Source: Spirosoma radiotolerans
GTDB lineage: Bacteria; Bacteroidota; Bacteroidia; Cytophagales; Spirosomataceae
Length of the DNA stretch: 64,000 nt
NCBI RefSeq assembly: GCF_000974425.1
Contig: NZ_CP010429.1
Span: forward strand, 558,001 to 622,000
Direction: 5' to 3'
Shown in pieces: positions 1 to 9,472 of the stretch (its first letter is position 1; each line of letters starts with the position of its first letter). Both the position numbers and the translations under genes were made by a program. The notes under the pieces were generated by a model. It did not search any database and was not told where the DNA came from. It was given only the letters and a program-made list of their open reading frames with translations.

Positions 1-1595
1 GTTACGTCAGCCGGCGTAATGGTCATGGCAGTTACTGCTGCGGCATTCTGAGCCGCCGTGTTGGTTTTTCGATAAGCTGCCCGTTGCCGAACGACGTTGA
101 TTAAAGCGGCTGCCTTTGTTGCATCGCCCGCTTTAAAGTAGGCTTCGGCTCCGGTCATGTACACATCCGAGAAGCGGTATAAAACGACGGGCCGGGTCGA
201 TGGGTCGTTGAAGTTAGCGCCCCGGCTGGGGTCCATGAATTTTTTCAGCGCCGGGAATATGCCATTATTCCACAGGCTGGGTGGTACCACAATTCCTTTG
301 AAGGGCCGGGTGCCGATAAATTGGGGGGCACCGGCTACTTCAAAATCGGGTAACCAGACAGCGGTGTCAGCACCCACAACCGTCGTATAACTAATACCCC
401 GCTGGTTGTTAGCGGCATTAGCCGGATTTGTTACGGACGTATTGGCGATATAAACCGTATAGAACGAATTAGCATAGCGCGAGTCTACATCCCGTTTGAC
501 GAAAGCCTGGTCCAGGAAATAACTCTTCCCGGCATTATCGCCACTTTTCAGTTTGTCGCTGTTGGGCCGCATCCGCACGTAGGGGCGTCCATACTGCGAA
601 TCGCGGATCATGCCCGATGTGCCGCTGTTGATTAGCACGCCTGACGCATTCTTGATGGAGTTGACACCACTGTTGTTTGGATAATTCCAGTTGGTCAGCC
701 AGGGGGTCAGGTTTTGAGCGGCTCCTCCACCCGCAGCGCCCCCCACCGTGTAGTAACCATATTTGGGGTCGAGCACGTGATCGCTGACGAACATTGTTTC
801 TTTACCGTAGTCGTTGGCCGGTACAAAGGCATCGCCGTAATCCTGCCATAAATCGAGGCCATAGGTTGCTTTATTGGCGATAATAGCGTCGCAAATAGCA
901 GCCGCCTGTGTAAAATCAGCCGCCGTATTGTTCAGCCAGCCACGGGTCAGATACACTTTGGCCAACAGCAACTGGGCTACAGACTTAGTGGCCGCCTTAC
1001 CCAGAAACGGAGCCGTTGGCTGATTGGGCAAATCGGCAGCGGCTTCGGTCAGATCTTTAATGATCTGTTCATACACCTGAGCCGCCGGTTGGCGTGAATC
1101 GGCCTGAGACGGAACCGTAATGAAGGTCGTATGCAACGGAACATCGCCGAAGGTCTGCACCAGATAAAAGTACCAGAAGCCGCGTAAAAACTTGGCCTGT
1201 GCCAGATATTGTTTACGGGTCGCATCCGGTAAATCAACCGTTTGACCGTATTGCAGCACGCCATTTATGGTGTTGATATCCTGAAAAGCTACGCCCCAGG
1301 CTGCCCCGAAATTACTCCCGTTAAGCCCATTGTAGGTGTAGGCGGGCCCGCCCCCTGAGCTGGCTCCCTGCACAAACTCGTCGGTGCCTGCCTGCATCTC
1401 TACGGTGAACCCTTCGGTACCCCAATCCGACCGGATGTCGTTATACACACCGGCAATGCCTCCCAATACACCAGCCGGACTATTGAAATAACTAGGAACA
1501 ACCTGTGATTGTGGATGCTCTTCCAGTAATTTTTCGCAGCCAGTGCCAGATAAAGCGATCAGCCCGAGAATGAACCCAACCTTTATTTTTTTCAT
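1..1595 (-). CDS. SusD/RagB-family outer-membrane lipoprotein (partial, C-terminus outside window)
   Basis: This is a nutrient-binding lipoprotein that normally sits on top of a SusC-type TonB-dependent channel and captures glycans or other oligomers at the cell surface. The reading frame starts at the ATG at 1595 and stays open to base 1, giving about 531 residues. The N-terminus is a lipoprotein signal with lipobox LSGTGC, so Cys20 would be lipidated. Family hallmarks are visible: an early EKLLEEHPQS stretch, the TPR-like helices with QAKFLRGFWYFYL, and the late LINVVRQRAAYRK motif. Roughly the last 100 residues are missing, judged from usual SusD length. It lies 14 bases downstream of the SusC gene in the same orientation, so the two form one operon. 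The substrate cannot be read from the sequence. Confidence 0.93.
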   Translation of the reverse strand, partial: MKKIKVGFILGLIALSGTGCEKLLEEHPQSQVVPSYFNSPAGVLGGIAGVYNDIRSDWGTEGFTVEMQAGTDEFVQGASSGGGPAYTYNGLNGSNFGAAWGVAFQDINTINGVLQYGQTVDLPDATRKQYLAQAKFLRGFWYFYLVQTFGDVPLHTTFITVPSQADSRQPAAQVYEQIIKDLTEAAADLPNQPTAPFLGKAATKSVAQLLLAKVYLTRGWLNNTAADFTQAAAICDAIIANKATYGLDLWQDYGDAFVPANDYGKETMFVSDHVLDPKYGYYTVGGAAGGGAAQNLTPWLTNWNYPNNSGVNSIKNASGVLINSGTSGMIRDSQYGRPYVRMRPNSDKLKSGDNAGKSYFLDQAFVKRDVDSRYANSFYTVYIANTSVTNPANAANNQRGISYTTVVGADTAVWLPDFEVAGAPQFIGTRPFKGIVVPPSLWNNGIFPALKKFMDPSRGANFNDPSTRPVVLYRFSDVYMTGAEAYFKAGDATKAAALINVVRQRAAYRKTNTAAQNAAAVTAMTITPADV

Positions 1596-1609
1596 GATCG
1601 TGATGACAA

Positions 1610-4600
1610 TTAGAATTTAAGATTTACGCCAAGGGTGAATTGCCGCACGGGCGGATTATTCATGTTGACAACAATCGCACGGGCTGGCGTGCCTGCACTA
1701 CCGGCTCCCGTAGTTACCGTTGCTCCGTTGTCTCCAGCATTACCGGCGTAGCCATTCCCCTCCGGGTCAATAGCCAGGTGGTCGTGAACCAAGGGCGAAT
1801 ACAGAATAAGCGGATTCGTTGCGTTGAGATAAATCCGGGCTGAACTAAACCCGATTTTTTTGACCAGCTGACTGGCGAACGTATACCCCAGGTTGATACT
1901 TCTAATCTTAACAAATGAGCCGTCGTAGTACCCGAGCGTTGAGGCAAAATAGGCGACCGAGTTACCCGCATCTGGTGCAGGGAAGGCATTCGTTGGGTTG
2001 GTTTCGGTCCAGTAATCGGTTTTCACCTGATTTACCCGACCCTGATTGAAGAAGGGGAAACCGCCAGCACCACCCGAGTTGCCGGTGAGATATGGCACCA
2101 CCACCTTCATACCCATGCGGGCAAACGTAACAATCGACAGGTCGAACCCTTTATAACTGAACCGGTTGGTTATGCCACCTTCCCACTTGGGCTGGAAATT
2201 ACCCAGAATCTGGCGGTCATTTGGGTCGATTTTTCCATCGCCATTAATGTCTTCTATCCGGATTTGACCTGGATACTGAACCGGCGACGTTTGTTTGGCC
2301 AGCGTACCATTTTCTTTATCGGCCGTCTGCCAGATGCCAATTTTTTTGTAGTCGTAAATAACACTTAGGGGTTGTCCTACAAACCAGCCCGCCCCGATGT
2401 TGGATTGCTCGTCGGGTGTGGTGAGCTGGGTAATTTTTTCCCGGTTGAAAAAGAAAACCACGTCTGCACTCCAGTTAAACCCTTTTGGATTCCGAATAAT
2501 ATCGCCGGTTATTGAAATCTCCATGCCCTGTCCTTCTGTTTTTCCCAAGTTTTTCAAGGTAGACCCAGCCCCGTTACTGGCTGGCAGCGGTACAGACAGC
2601 AGGATGTCTTTCGTTTTTTGATGGTAATAGTCGATGCTACCCGTTAACCGGTTGCTGAACAAGCCAAAATCAATACCAAGATCTAACTGTGCCGTCGATT
2701 GCCATCCCAGATTGGTAGCGGGCAAACTGGTAACTGTGTAGGCCAGTTGCTGGCCAGCAGTGCCCAGCCCGAAATTATAATAGCCTGCGGTTAAAGCGCC
2801 TAAGGTGGAATATGGGCTCACGTTTCGGTTACCCGATATACCAAAACCACCTCTCAGTTTCAGGTTAGTAATGGCCTGGATGTTCTTAATGAACCCTTCC
2901 TCAGCGATGTTCCATCCCAGACCAATGGCGGGGTAATTAAAATATTGATTCCCTGGCGACAGCGTAGACGATCCATCGCGCCGTACTGTGAGCGTAAGCA
3001 GGTACTTATCGGCATAGCTATAGTTTACCCGACCCATGTAGGAAATCAGCCCTTGCTCGGTAAAGGATTGCAACGTCGGGTCGGCAACGGGTGTGCCACT
3101 GGCCAGCCCGAAATTGGAACTGGCAATGTAATCAGCAGGAACGCCGGTTATGCTAAAATTACTACCCATCGAATGGTCTTTCACGACTTCAAACAAGCCC
3201 GTAAAGCCGATCCTGTGCTTCTGGGCAATGGTTTTGTCGTAGTACAGCAAATGTTGTAAGTCGTAATTCCAGGTTTCCGTATTATTGATACTGGCGTTGG
3301 ATGACGACTGCACCGTAGCTGTGTTTACGTAGGTCAGCGGACCACCGTAGTTATTACCCGCCCCCTGGCTATAGTTTAATCCGGCATTGAATCGATACCG
3401 CAAACCGTCGATGATATTTACCTCGGCGTAGATACTATTAAAGGTTCGGAGATTTCTGGACTGGGCCAGTATAGAGCTACTTTTGGTGATCAGCGTCAGG
3501 GGGGTAATCGTGGCGGCATCGATAGAGCCAATAGCAGGGGTCAGATTCAAGCTTCCATCCGTATTATAAGGCGAAGCCAGCGGGGTCAACCGTACCAAAC
3601 CCGACGGAACACCACCACCGCCGGGCGAATTCGTGTAGGTCAGCGTATTCAGGGTATTCAGACCAACTTTTATCCGGCTGCTTATTCGCTGATCGATGGT
3701 TGCCCGGATGTTGAAGCGGCTAAAGTTTTGGTTGGGGATAATCCCCTGTTCCCGGAAATAGCCAATATTCATGCCATACGTCGTCGTCTCAGTACCACCC
3801 TGCACACCCAACTGGTGGTTGGTCGTGTACCCTTTCCGGTATATCAGATCCTGCCAATCCGTCGAAACGCCAGCGGCCAGCGCGTCTTTCTCCGCCTGGG
3901 TCAAGGGGTAAGCCGTCGTGCCGGGGGCCGCCCGGTTGTACGTGGTAGCATCTGCTTTAAACTGCGCATACTCCTGGCCGTTCATAACGTTGTATTTGCC
4001 CATGATGGACGTAACACTCTGATAGCCATCGTAGCTAATGACAGGTTTGCCGGTTTTTCCACGCTTTGTGGTAACCAGAAGTACCCCACCCGCTCCCCGC
4101 GAACCGTAGATGGCCGTAGCCGATGCGTCTTTCAGAATTTCGATATTGGCGATGTCGTCGGGGTTTAGGTCGTTGAGGCCATTGTAGGGTATTCCATCCA
4201 CCACCACCAGCGGGCCATCCAGGGCATCGGCCACGCCGGGCGTGGTCGTGTTGGTGAGCGTCCGGTTTCCCCGAATTCTAATTTGCCCCTGCGAACCCGG
4301 CGTAGAACCATTGCTGGTAATAGTAACCCCGGCGGCCCGGCCTTTTAACTGATTCACTATGTTCGGTGCAGGTACCTCTTTCAGGGTAGCTTCATTGACC
4401 GAAGCTACTGCCCCCGTCACATCGCGTTTGCGTTGCGTACCGTACCCGACAACGACCACTTCGCTCAGGGTCTTGTCATCCGTAGCCAGCGTAATATTGA
4501 TGACAGACCGAGCGCCTACCGTCACCTCTTGCGTAGTAAAGCCGATGGAGGAAAAGACAAGTACTGCCCCCGCTTCGTCGGGAATGGTAAGTTTGTAGTT

Positions 4601-4861
4601 ACCGTTCACGTCCGTAGTTGTCCCGCGCTGAGTAGATTTTAGTTGAATATTGACCCCCGGTAAACCCTCCCCATTTTCAGCCGTAACCCGGCCCGTTAGT
4701 TGTTTATCTACGCTGGTTTTCGTATTGATTTGGCTGAAAGCCTTCGCTGGGCCGTCAAAGGCAAAGCCTGCGTAGGATAGAACAAGGGCAAGCACGATTT
4801 GAATGCCTGACAGTTTCATTAGCCTGACCCAAAGGTTGCGGTTCAGTACAATAGAGTGCAT
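1610..4861 (-). CDS. SusC/RagA-family TonB-dependent outer-membrane receptor
   Basis: This is an outer-membrane TonB-dependent transporter that imports the ligand captured by its SusD partner. The protein is about 1083 residues from the ATG at 4861; an in-frame ATG at 4903 would add 14 residues, but the inner start gives the usual short n-region before a hydrophobic signal segment (LSGIQIVLALVLSYAGFAF). After it come a CarboxypepD_reg-like domain (TGRVTAENGEGLPGVNIQLK), the SusC signature LSEVVVVGYGTQRKRDVTG, the plug domain (KGRAAGVTITSNGSTPGSQ, then ASATAIYGSRGAGGVLLVTT) and a long beta barrel ending in FTLGVNLKF. It is the first gene of a SusCD operon and is divergent from a LacI-type regulator with operator-like palindromes between them, so it is probably repressed or activated by that protein according to sugar supply. 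Confidence 0.95.
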   Translation of the reverse strand: MHSIVLNRNLWVRLMKLSGIQIVLALVLSYAGFAFDGPAKAFSQINTKTSVDKQLTGRVTAENGEGLPGVNIQLKSTQRGTTTDVNGNYKLTIPDEAGAVLVFSSIGFTTQEVTVGARSVINITLATDDKTLSEVVVVGYGTQRKRDVTGAVASVNEATLKEVPAPNIVNQLKGRAAGVTITSNGSTPGSQGQIRIRGNRTLTNTTTPGVADALDGPLVVVDGIPYNGLNDLNPDDIANIEILKDASATAIYGSRGAGGVLLVTTKRGKTGKPVISYDGYQSVTSIMGKYNVMNGQEYAQFKADATTYNRAAPGTTAYPLTQAEKDALAAGVSTDWQDLIYRKGYTTNHQLGVQGGTETTTYGMNIGYFREQGIIPNQNFSRFNIRATIDQRISSRIKVGLNTLNTLTYTNSPGGGGVPSGLVRLTPLASPYNTDGSLNLTPAIGSIDAATITPLTLITKSSSILAQSRNLRTFNSIYAEVNIIDGLRYRFNAGLNYSQGAGNNYGGPLTYVNTATVQSSSNASINNTETWNYDLQHLLYYDKTIAQKHRIGFTGLFEVVKDHSMGSNFSITGVPADYIASSNFGLASGTPVADPTLQSFTEQGLISYMGRVNYSYADKYLLTLTVRRDGSSTLSPGNQYFNYPAIGLGWNIAEEGFIKNIQAITNLKLRGGFGISGNRNVSPYSTLGALTAGYYNFGLGTAGQQLAYTVTSLPATNLGWQSTAQLDLGIDFGLFSNRLTGSIDYYHQKTKDILLSVPLPASNGAGSTLKNLGKTEGQGMEISITGDIIRNPKGFNWSADVVFFFNREKITQLTTPDEQSNIGAGWFVGQPLSVIYDYKKIGIWQTADKENGTLAKQTSPVQYPGQIRIEDINGDGKIDPNDRQILGNFQPKWEGGITNRFSYKGFDLSIVTFARMGMKVVVPYLTGNSGGAGGFPFFNQGRVNQVKTDYWTETNPTNAFPAPDAGNSVAYFASTLGYYDGSFVKIRSINLGYTFASQLVKKIGFSSARIYLNATNPLILYSPLVHDHLAIDPEGNGYAGNAGDNGATVTTGAGSAGTPARAIVVNMNNPPVRQFTLGVNLKF

Positions 4862-5236
4862 AAGGTTGCTGAATTTATTAGTTTCATCGATTAGCAATAA
4901 CACTGAGAAAACGTCCCCCGATCAGAGGGAACGGCGCCCGAAGTAGCACAGTGGTTTATGGCGGGGCCATTAATCCTGGGTCAGGGCTACAGGTGCTGGT
5001 TGATTTGCTTGACTTCACATGTACTGACACATCTCCTTCTTTGATCTTTTTCATCTTTACTGGAGCTGTAGTATCGGAATGCGAAGCGAACGTTGAAGAG
5101 GTAAGCTATCCGCTTAACAGGTTGACGAAGAAGAGTGTATACATGCTTGAGAAGTAGTTTAGGGGACTAGTTGACTGACAAATAAGGATTGCACTGACTA
5201 AATCAGTTGTAAAGTTCTATTTATTAAATGTATAAA

Positions 5237-5248
5237 GCAATCGGTTGC
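5237..5248. promoter_or_regulatory. Putative LacI-family operator 1
   Basis: GCAATCGGTTGC is an imperfect palindrome with the central CG and CAAT/GTTG arms typical of LacI/CcpA-type operators. It lies in the divergent promoter region between the SusC gene and the LacI-family gene, and its core recurs about 175 bases further on. Binding is inferred. Confidence 0.5.
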
Positions 5249-5412
5249 ATAACAATTTAATCATAGTAAAGTATAATTTAATTTATGCATTAATTCAGTA
5301 TTATTGTGGAGGATATTTATTATTTTAAGCCATTTTTAAGATTGATTTGTCGTTAAATGTTGATCGATATATGTATGAGCAGGAAGGATTTTGGCATTGA
5401 GGTAAATAAAAT

Positions 5413-5422
5413 CAATCGATTG
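5413..5422. promoter_or_regulatory. Putative LacI-family operator 2
   Basis: CAATCGATTG is a perfect 10-base palindrome, matching operator 1 at all but one core base and extended by CA on the right as in operator 1. It sits about 60 bases before the start of the LacI-family gene, consistent with autoregulation and looping with operator 1. Confidence 0.5.
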
Positions 5423-5482
5423 CATTAACTCTTAGTAGTTTAAAACGTATTTTTCCCGTTCACAAGGAGCCACCATTCCACC

Positions 5483-6505
5483 ATGCAGAAGGATATTACC
5501 ATTTATGATATAGCCAAACAGTTGCAACTCTCCCCGGCAACGGTGAGCCGGGCTTTAAATGACCACCCGGCCATTAATCATAACACGAAAGCTATTATTA
5601 CCAGTAAGGCCCTGGAGCTGGGGTATCGCTCCAATATGTTTGCCAGTAACCTGCGTCGGCAACGGACGAATACGATTGGTGTGATTGTACCCCGACTCGA
5701 TAGCGCCTTTATGTCAACGGTATTATCGGGCATGGAGAAAGTAGCTAATGAAGGCAACTACAACCTGATTATCAGCCAGTCGCTTGAGTCGATAAGAAAG
5801 GAAGTAGCGAATGCAAAAACCATGTTCGATAGCCGGGTAGATGGGTTGCTGGTTTCGTTGGCATCCGACACCGAGAACCTCGATCACTTCAGTACTTTTT
5901 TCAAAAAAGGGATTCCCCTGATTCTATTTGATCGGGTAATGACTCAGAATTACTGCACCAGCATTGTCATTGACAACCTGAAAGCTGGCTACGATGCTAC
6001 CAATCATCTGATAGAGCAGGGCTGTAGGCGGATTATGCATGTGTCGGGTAGCCTCAAGCGGAATGTGTATGCCGACCGGCTCAAGGGCTACAGACTGGCT
6101 TTGCTTGACCATGGCTTGCCGGGAGGAAGGGAACTCGAACGGGCCAATAATTTAACCCGTCAGGATGGTCTTGACATCGCTGAATACATCAAGAGCATGC
6201 CTAATCCACCCGATGGTCTTTTCATCGCCAGTGACTTTTGCGCCGTCACCTGCATGGGTGCCTTAAAGCAAAGTGGCTTCTCTATTCCGAATGATCTTGC
6301 AGTTGTGGGATTCAACGATGATCCCGTTTCACTAGTCATCGACCCAGGCCTGACAACCATTCACTATCCCGGCCAGGAGATGGGCGAAATAGCAGCGCAA
6401 AGCTTAATTAATCACCTGACCGGCTTATTACGATTGAGTACAACTAATACGATTCTATTGAATTACGAATTGATTGTCAGAGGTTCGTCGCAACGATACA
6501 GCTAA
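5483..6505 (+). CDS. LacI/GalR-family transcriptional regulator
   Basis: This is a DNA-binding regulator of 340 residues, the standard length for the family. The N-terminal helix-turn-helix is clear (ITIYDIAKQLQLSPATVSRA, residues 5-24), with the hinge at about residues 48-60 (YRSNMFASNLRRQRTNTIGV), followed by a periplasmic-binding-protein-like effector domain (FDRV, GYDATNHLIEQGCRRIMHV, VVGFNDDP). It is divergent from the SusCD operon, which makes that operon its most likely target, with two LacI-type palindromes in the shared spacer. The effector is probably a sugar, but nothing in the window identifies it. The ATG at 5483 gives the expected start just before the HTH. Confidence 0.93.
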   Translation: MQKDITIYDIAKQLQLSPATVSRALNDHPAINHNTKAIITSKALELGYRSNMFASNLRRQRTNTIGVIVPRLDSAFMSTVLSGMEKVANEGNYNLIISQSLESIRKEVANAKTMFDSRVDGLLVSLASDTENLDHFSTFFKKGIPLILFDRVMTQNYCTSIVIDNLKAGYDATNHLIEQGCRRIMHVSGSLKRNVYADRLKGYRLALLDHGLPGGRELERANNLTRQDGLDIAEYIKSMPNPPDGLFIASDFCAVTCMGALKQSGFSIPNDLAVVGFNDDPVSLVIDPGLTTIHYPGQEMGEIAAQSLINHLTGLLRLSTTNTILLNYELIVRGSSQRYS

Positions 6506-6693
6506 TCCGCCCTCTTTAAGGAGACGGTTATCATCGGTACGACCCTAGTGCATTTTATAGCCAGAACAACGGTGACCGCTTTATGTACGACTAAATGGTT
6601 GTCAACAAAGTGATCTGTAACCTACTGACTATACTAGGCAATGAGACTGTTGTCTCCTGTCAAATCATCATTCATTTTTAGGTACGGTAGTGG

Positions 6694-7479
6694 TCAACGG
6701 TTTCCCCAGAAGGATAGCAGACTCTGTACGTTCGCTTCGGCGACCAGGCCATTTCCCGAAACGATGAATACATTGCCTTCTTCCGGCGCGGGCCATTGAC
6801 TGGCGACTGTCACAACAGCTTCAGCCACATCTTCTTTCGTTTGGGCCAACGTCATCCGAGCGACAAAATCGTCTTCAGAAACACCCAGATAAGCCGCATA
6901 TTTGGGTACAACGGCGTCGCCGGTACTGGTATCTTTCATCAGGCGCCAGGGTACCAGCGTCAGGAAGCGCAGCCCAAGTGCCAGGCGATTCGATGCGTCC
7001 TGTGCGTAATTGGCCAGAAACAGTTGCATTCGCTTGGCACCTGCATAACCGCCAGAAATAGGAGAGCCGCCAATGGCCGCTCCACTGGAAAGGAACAGGA
7101 TCGTCGTACCCGCCTTAACGGGCATCGTGAGGGCATAGTGTGTAAGCAGATACGATGCTTTTACATCGGTATGCCAATTGGTGCTAAAGGTCTCCCAGTC
7201 TAAGGCATAGACGGGTTTGGTTGGCGGAGGGGCACCCGCTGCCAGAACGACCACATCGGGCGCGTCGTTAAAGACAGTCTCGATGGTGGCCGCATCTGTT
7301 ATATCGGCCTGTAGGGTACGTACGGTCGGTAATGCACTGACCAGGTCAGACAGCGATTTGGGGTCTCTACCTACCACCAGCACATCGGCCGTTTCCTGAA
7401 GTAGGGCCTTAACGATGGCTAGACCCGTGCCACGGCTCCCGCCAATGACCACTACTTTTTTTCCTGCTAGGTTTTTCAT
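6694..7479 (-). CDS. SDR-family oxidoreductase
   Basis: This is an NAD(P)-dependent short-chain dehydrogenase/reductase of 261 residues from the ATG at 7479. The frame is open further upstream to 7635, but that would overlap the preceding gene and add an unrelated 52-residue tail, so the inner start is preferred. The Rossmann nucleotide site is VVVIGGSRGTGLA near the N-terminus, the catalytic region shows SSGAAIGG and the YAGAK (YxxxK) motif, and the fold-typical VLAAGAPPP replaces NNAG. It is probably co-transcribed with the SRPBCC gene upstream (86-base gap). The substrate is unknown. Confidence 0.88.
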   Translation of the reverse strand: MKNLAGKKVVVIGGSRGTGLAIVKALLQETADVLVVGRDPKSLSDLVSALPTVRTLQADITDAATIETVFNDAPDVVVLAAGAPPPTKPVYALDWETFSTNWHTDVKASYLLTHYALTMPVKAGTTILFLSSGAAIGGSPISGGYAGAKRMQLFLANYAQDASNRLALGLRFLTLVPWRLMKDTSTGDAVVPKYAAYLGVSEDDFVARMTLAQTKEDVAEAVVTVASQWPAPEEGNVFIVSGNGLVAEANVQSLLSFWGNR

Positions 7480-7565
7480 AGACAATAAGGTGGTAAGCTC
7501 ATCCCATGAAAGGTGAATGAGGTAGTACTGCTGAAATACATACGAGGAGGCTGTTAGGATTGGCG

Positions 7566-8006
7566 CTATAAACCGGGCGTTCCTTTTCCTTCTGTTAGTA
7601 GCTTGAATAAACTTCCTTTGACGTAATAGTCCCAACCTTTGCTGCAGCCGTTATAACATTGATTGCTGGGAACCAGCCCGAAGTGGGTAAACTGAAGCTG
7701 GGTTTTATGGCCAAGAACAGACAGTTCAAAACTGATTCTGGTGTTCGTCCACTCGTGTTCGTGTTCGACAAACGTGAGCCTGCTGTCCGTGACAAGCCAC
7801 ACCATTTTTTGATCGGGAACAAGCTCCACTACTTTTTGGGTGGACACATGAATATCGTCAAAATGCACGGTAAATTCATCGGTTAGCTTTTGGGAACTGC
7901 CCGTCAAATCATCTGTCCACCAAGCGCTAACGTTCCTGATGTGTTCGAAGACCTGATGCGGTGCTGCATCCACGGTCAGTTTAGCTGAGTAATCTGGTTC
8001 GTTCAT
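7566..8006 (-). CDS. SRPBCC (START/AHSA1-like) domain protein
   Basis: This is a small 146-residue protein with the helix-grip fold signature of activator-of-Hsp90/START-like proteins: an opening YSAKLTVDAAPHQVFEHIRN followed by WWTDDLTG, a central WLVTDSRLTF, and a C-terminal long helix region (GCSKGWDYYVKGSLFKLLTEGKG). Such domains bind hydrophobic ligands, and many members in Bacteroidota are uncharacterised. It is the first gene of a likely two-gene unit with the SDR downstream. It ends with a short TPGL tail. No function can be assigned beyond ligand binding. Confidence 0.85.
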   Translation of the reverse strand: MNEPDYSAKLTVDAAPHQVFEHIRNVSAWWTDDLTGSSQKLTDEFTVHFDDIHVSTQKVVELVPDQKMVWLVTDSRLTFVEHEHEWTNTRISFELSVLGHKTQLQFTHFGLVPSNQCYNGCSKGWDYYVKGSLFKLLTEGKGTPGL

Positions 8007-8049
8007 TTTGTTTAGCAGTAAAGTGGCTTGGGAGTCGCAAACCGATTTT

Positions 8050-8145
8050 CTAATAAAAGAACTGCTCCATACTAATCAGGCCATCTTTTACTTCATACAG
8101 CATGGCCTGATTGGTTTGGACTCGATACAGAAGGCACTCAAGAAG
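8050..8145 (-). pseudogene. Remnant of an NTF2/SnoaL-like protein (C-terminal piece)
   Basis: On the minus strand a short frame ending at the stop 8050-8052 reads YRVQTNQAMLYEVKDGLI followed by SMEQFFY. This is the usual C-terminal strand pattern of NTF2/SnoaL-like (ester cyclase) proteins, but no start or body of such a gene precedes it. It lies directly after another broken piece (8146-8256). A degraded gene is inferred. Confidence 0.4.
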
Positions 8146-8256
8146 TTATTGTCTTATTCGTTCCCCTGATTTATTGGTCAGTTCGGCACAATTGCCGGTA
8201 GCGGAATCGACAACCGTTCGCACAGTTCCGGTGATCAAAATGACTTGTTTTTCCAT
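8146..8256 (-). pseudogene. Short open frame resembling an SDR N-terminus
   Basis: A 36-residue frame from the ATG at 8256 begins MEKQVILITG, which looks like the first strand and start of the glycine-rich loop of a short-chain dehydrogenase, but then runs into TVRTVVDSATGNCAEL and stops. Together with the NTF2-like tail just downstream it suggests a deletion that fused pieces of two genes. It could also be a chance frame. Confidence 0.3.
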
Positions 8257-8404
8257 TACGTTTTTCTATTTCACTTGTCAGGTACGTATCGAATGGACAA
8301 TACAAACGTACAGTCTTAATCTCGTAGTAGTAGGGTGTAAAATAGACATTCTGCCGGGTTGATTTAGCCAACTATGCACTGTAGTTTTGGCTAAAAAACG
8401 GGCC

Positions 8405-9376
8405 ATGAAACATGTGACTATCGTTGTGCCGAAAGGCAACGCTAACCTGAGCAGTATAACCGGTTCGTATGAGATTTTGACCAGTGCCAATGCGTACTGG
8501 CAAAAACAGGGTCATAAATCCATGATCGACATTACGTTAGCCGGCGTTGTGTCTGAACTGAAACTGGATGCCGGGTTTATTACAGTGCATCCTACACCCA
8601 TCCATGATCTGGAAAAAACGGATTTGCTGATTATTCCTTCCGCTCCGTATGCGGCTCAATTGATCCGGGAAAACGTTGAACTCATTAGCTGGATTCGAGA
8701 ACAGTATGTCAAAGGGGCTGAAATAGCGAGTATGTGTACCGGTGCTTTTCTTTTGGCCGCTACGGGCTTGTTAGATGGAAAAACATGTTCAACGCATTGG
8801 AGTGCGGAAGCCAGTTTTAAGCAGATGTTTCCTAAGATTAATCTACAGCCTGATAAGCTAATTACCGCTGAAAATGGAATCTATACCAATGGGGGCGCTT
8901 ACTCATTTTTGAACCTGGTCCTCTTTTTGGTAGAGAAATATTTTGATCGGCAGACGGCTATCTACTGTTCAAAAATTTTTCAAATTGACATGGATCGGAC
9001 ATCGCAATCTCCTTTTTTTATCTTTCAAATTCAGAAGAACCACGGCGATGATTTAGTGTGTAAAGCGCAAACGTATATTGAGCAGCACTTGACTGGAAAA
9101 ATTTCGTTTGAAGAACTGGCCGCTGAACTAGCCATTAGCCGACGCAATTTTGACCGACGGTTTACCAAAGCGACCGGTAATACGCCCGTGGAGTATTTGC
9201 AGCGGGTGAAAGTAGAAGTGGCGAAAAATGCATTGGAGAAGGGCCGAAAAAGTATTTTCGAGGTGATGAACGACGTGGGTTATTCAGATGATAAAGCGTT
9301 CAGGGAAGTGTTTAAAAAAATAACCGGCGTATCGCCACTTGATTACAAAGCCAGGTACGCGAAGGAAATCAGGTAG
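8405..9376 (+). CDS. GlxA-family regulator: DJ-1/PfpI domain plus AraC HTH
   Basis: This is a transcriptional activator of 323 residues from the ATG at 8405; a TTG at 8387 could extend it by six residues. The N-terminal half (about residues 3-170) is a DJ-1/PfpI amidotransferase-like sensor with DLLIIPSAPY and the elbow SMCTGAFLLAATGLLDG containing Cys111. The C-terminal about 100 residues are a double AraC helix-turn-helix (ISFEELAAELAISRRNFDRR, then SIFEVMNDVGYSDDKAFREV and the closing GVSPLDYKARY). It is divergent from the SRPBCC/SDR unit across a spacer with gene remnants, so those genes are plausible targets. It may sense a small reactive or nitrogenous metabolite, but the ligand is unknown. 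Confidence 0.9.
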   Translation: MKHVTIVVPKGNANLSSITGSYEILTSANAYWQKQGHKSMIDITLAGVVSELKLDAGFITVHPTPIHDLEKTDLLIIPSAPYAAQLIRENVELISWIREQYVKGAEIASMCTGAFLLAATGLLDGKTCSTHWSAEASFKQMFPKINLQPDKLITAENGIYTNGGAYSFLNLVLFLVEKYFDRQTAIYCSKIFQIDMDRTSQSPFFIFQIQKNHGDDLVCKAQTYIEQHLTGKISFEELAAELAISRRNFDRRFTKATGNTPVEYLQRVKVEVAKNALEKGRKSIFEVMNDVGYSDDKAFREVFKKITGVSPLDYKARYAKEIR

Positions 9377-9412
9377 GTATCGAAGGCGGCACTTGAGTCA
9401 ATAAATTATAGG

Positions 9413-9460
9413 CCCTGCCGAATGAGTTTGCAGGACGTTTGCTTACGTCATTCGGCAGGG
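9413..9460. terminator. Bidirectional terminator-like hairpin
   Basis: A 13-bp perfect stem (9413-9425 with 9448-9460) encloses a 22-base loop between two convergent genes (ends at 9376 and 9473). There is no long T-run. A 12-base perfect palindrome, GCAACTAGTTGC, follows at 9461-9472, abutting the stop codon of the VOC gene. Confidence 0.6.
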
Positions 9461-9472
9461 GCAACTAGTTGC

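Larger units (their letters stand above)
4862..5482. other. Divergent intergenic region between SusC and LacI-type genes
   Basis: This is a 621-base AT-rich spacer. It holds the two operator-like palindromes and must contain the promoters of both flanking genes, but no convincing TTTG/TAnnTTTG promoter pair could be placed on either strand. A 68-codon open frame at 4951-5157 has no recognisable protein features and is not called. Confidence 0.6.
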
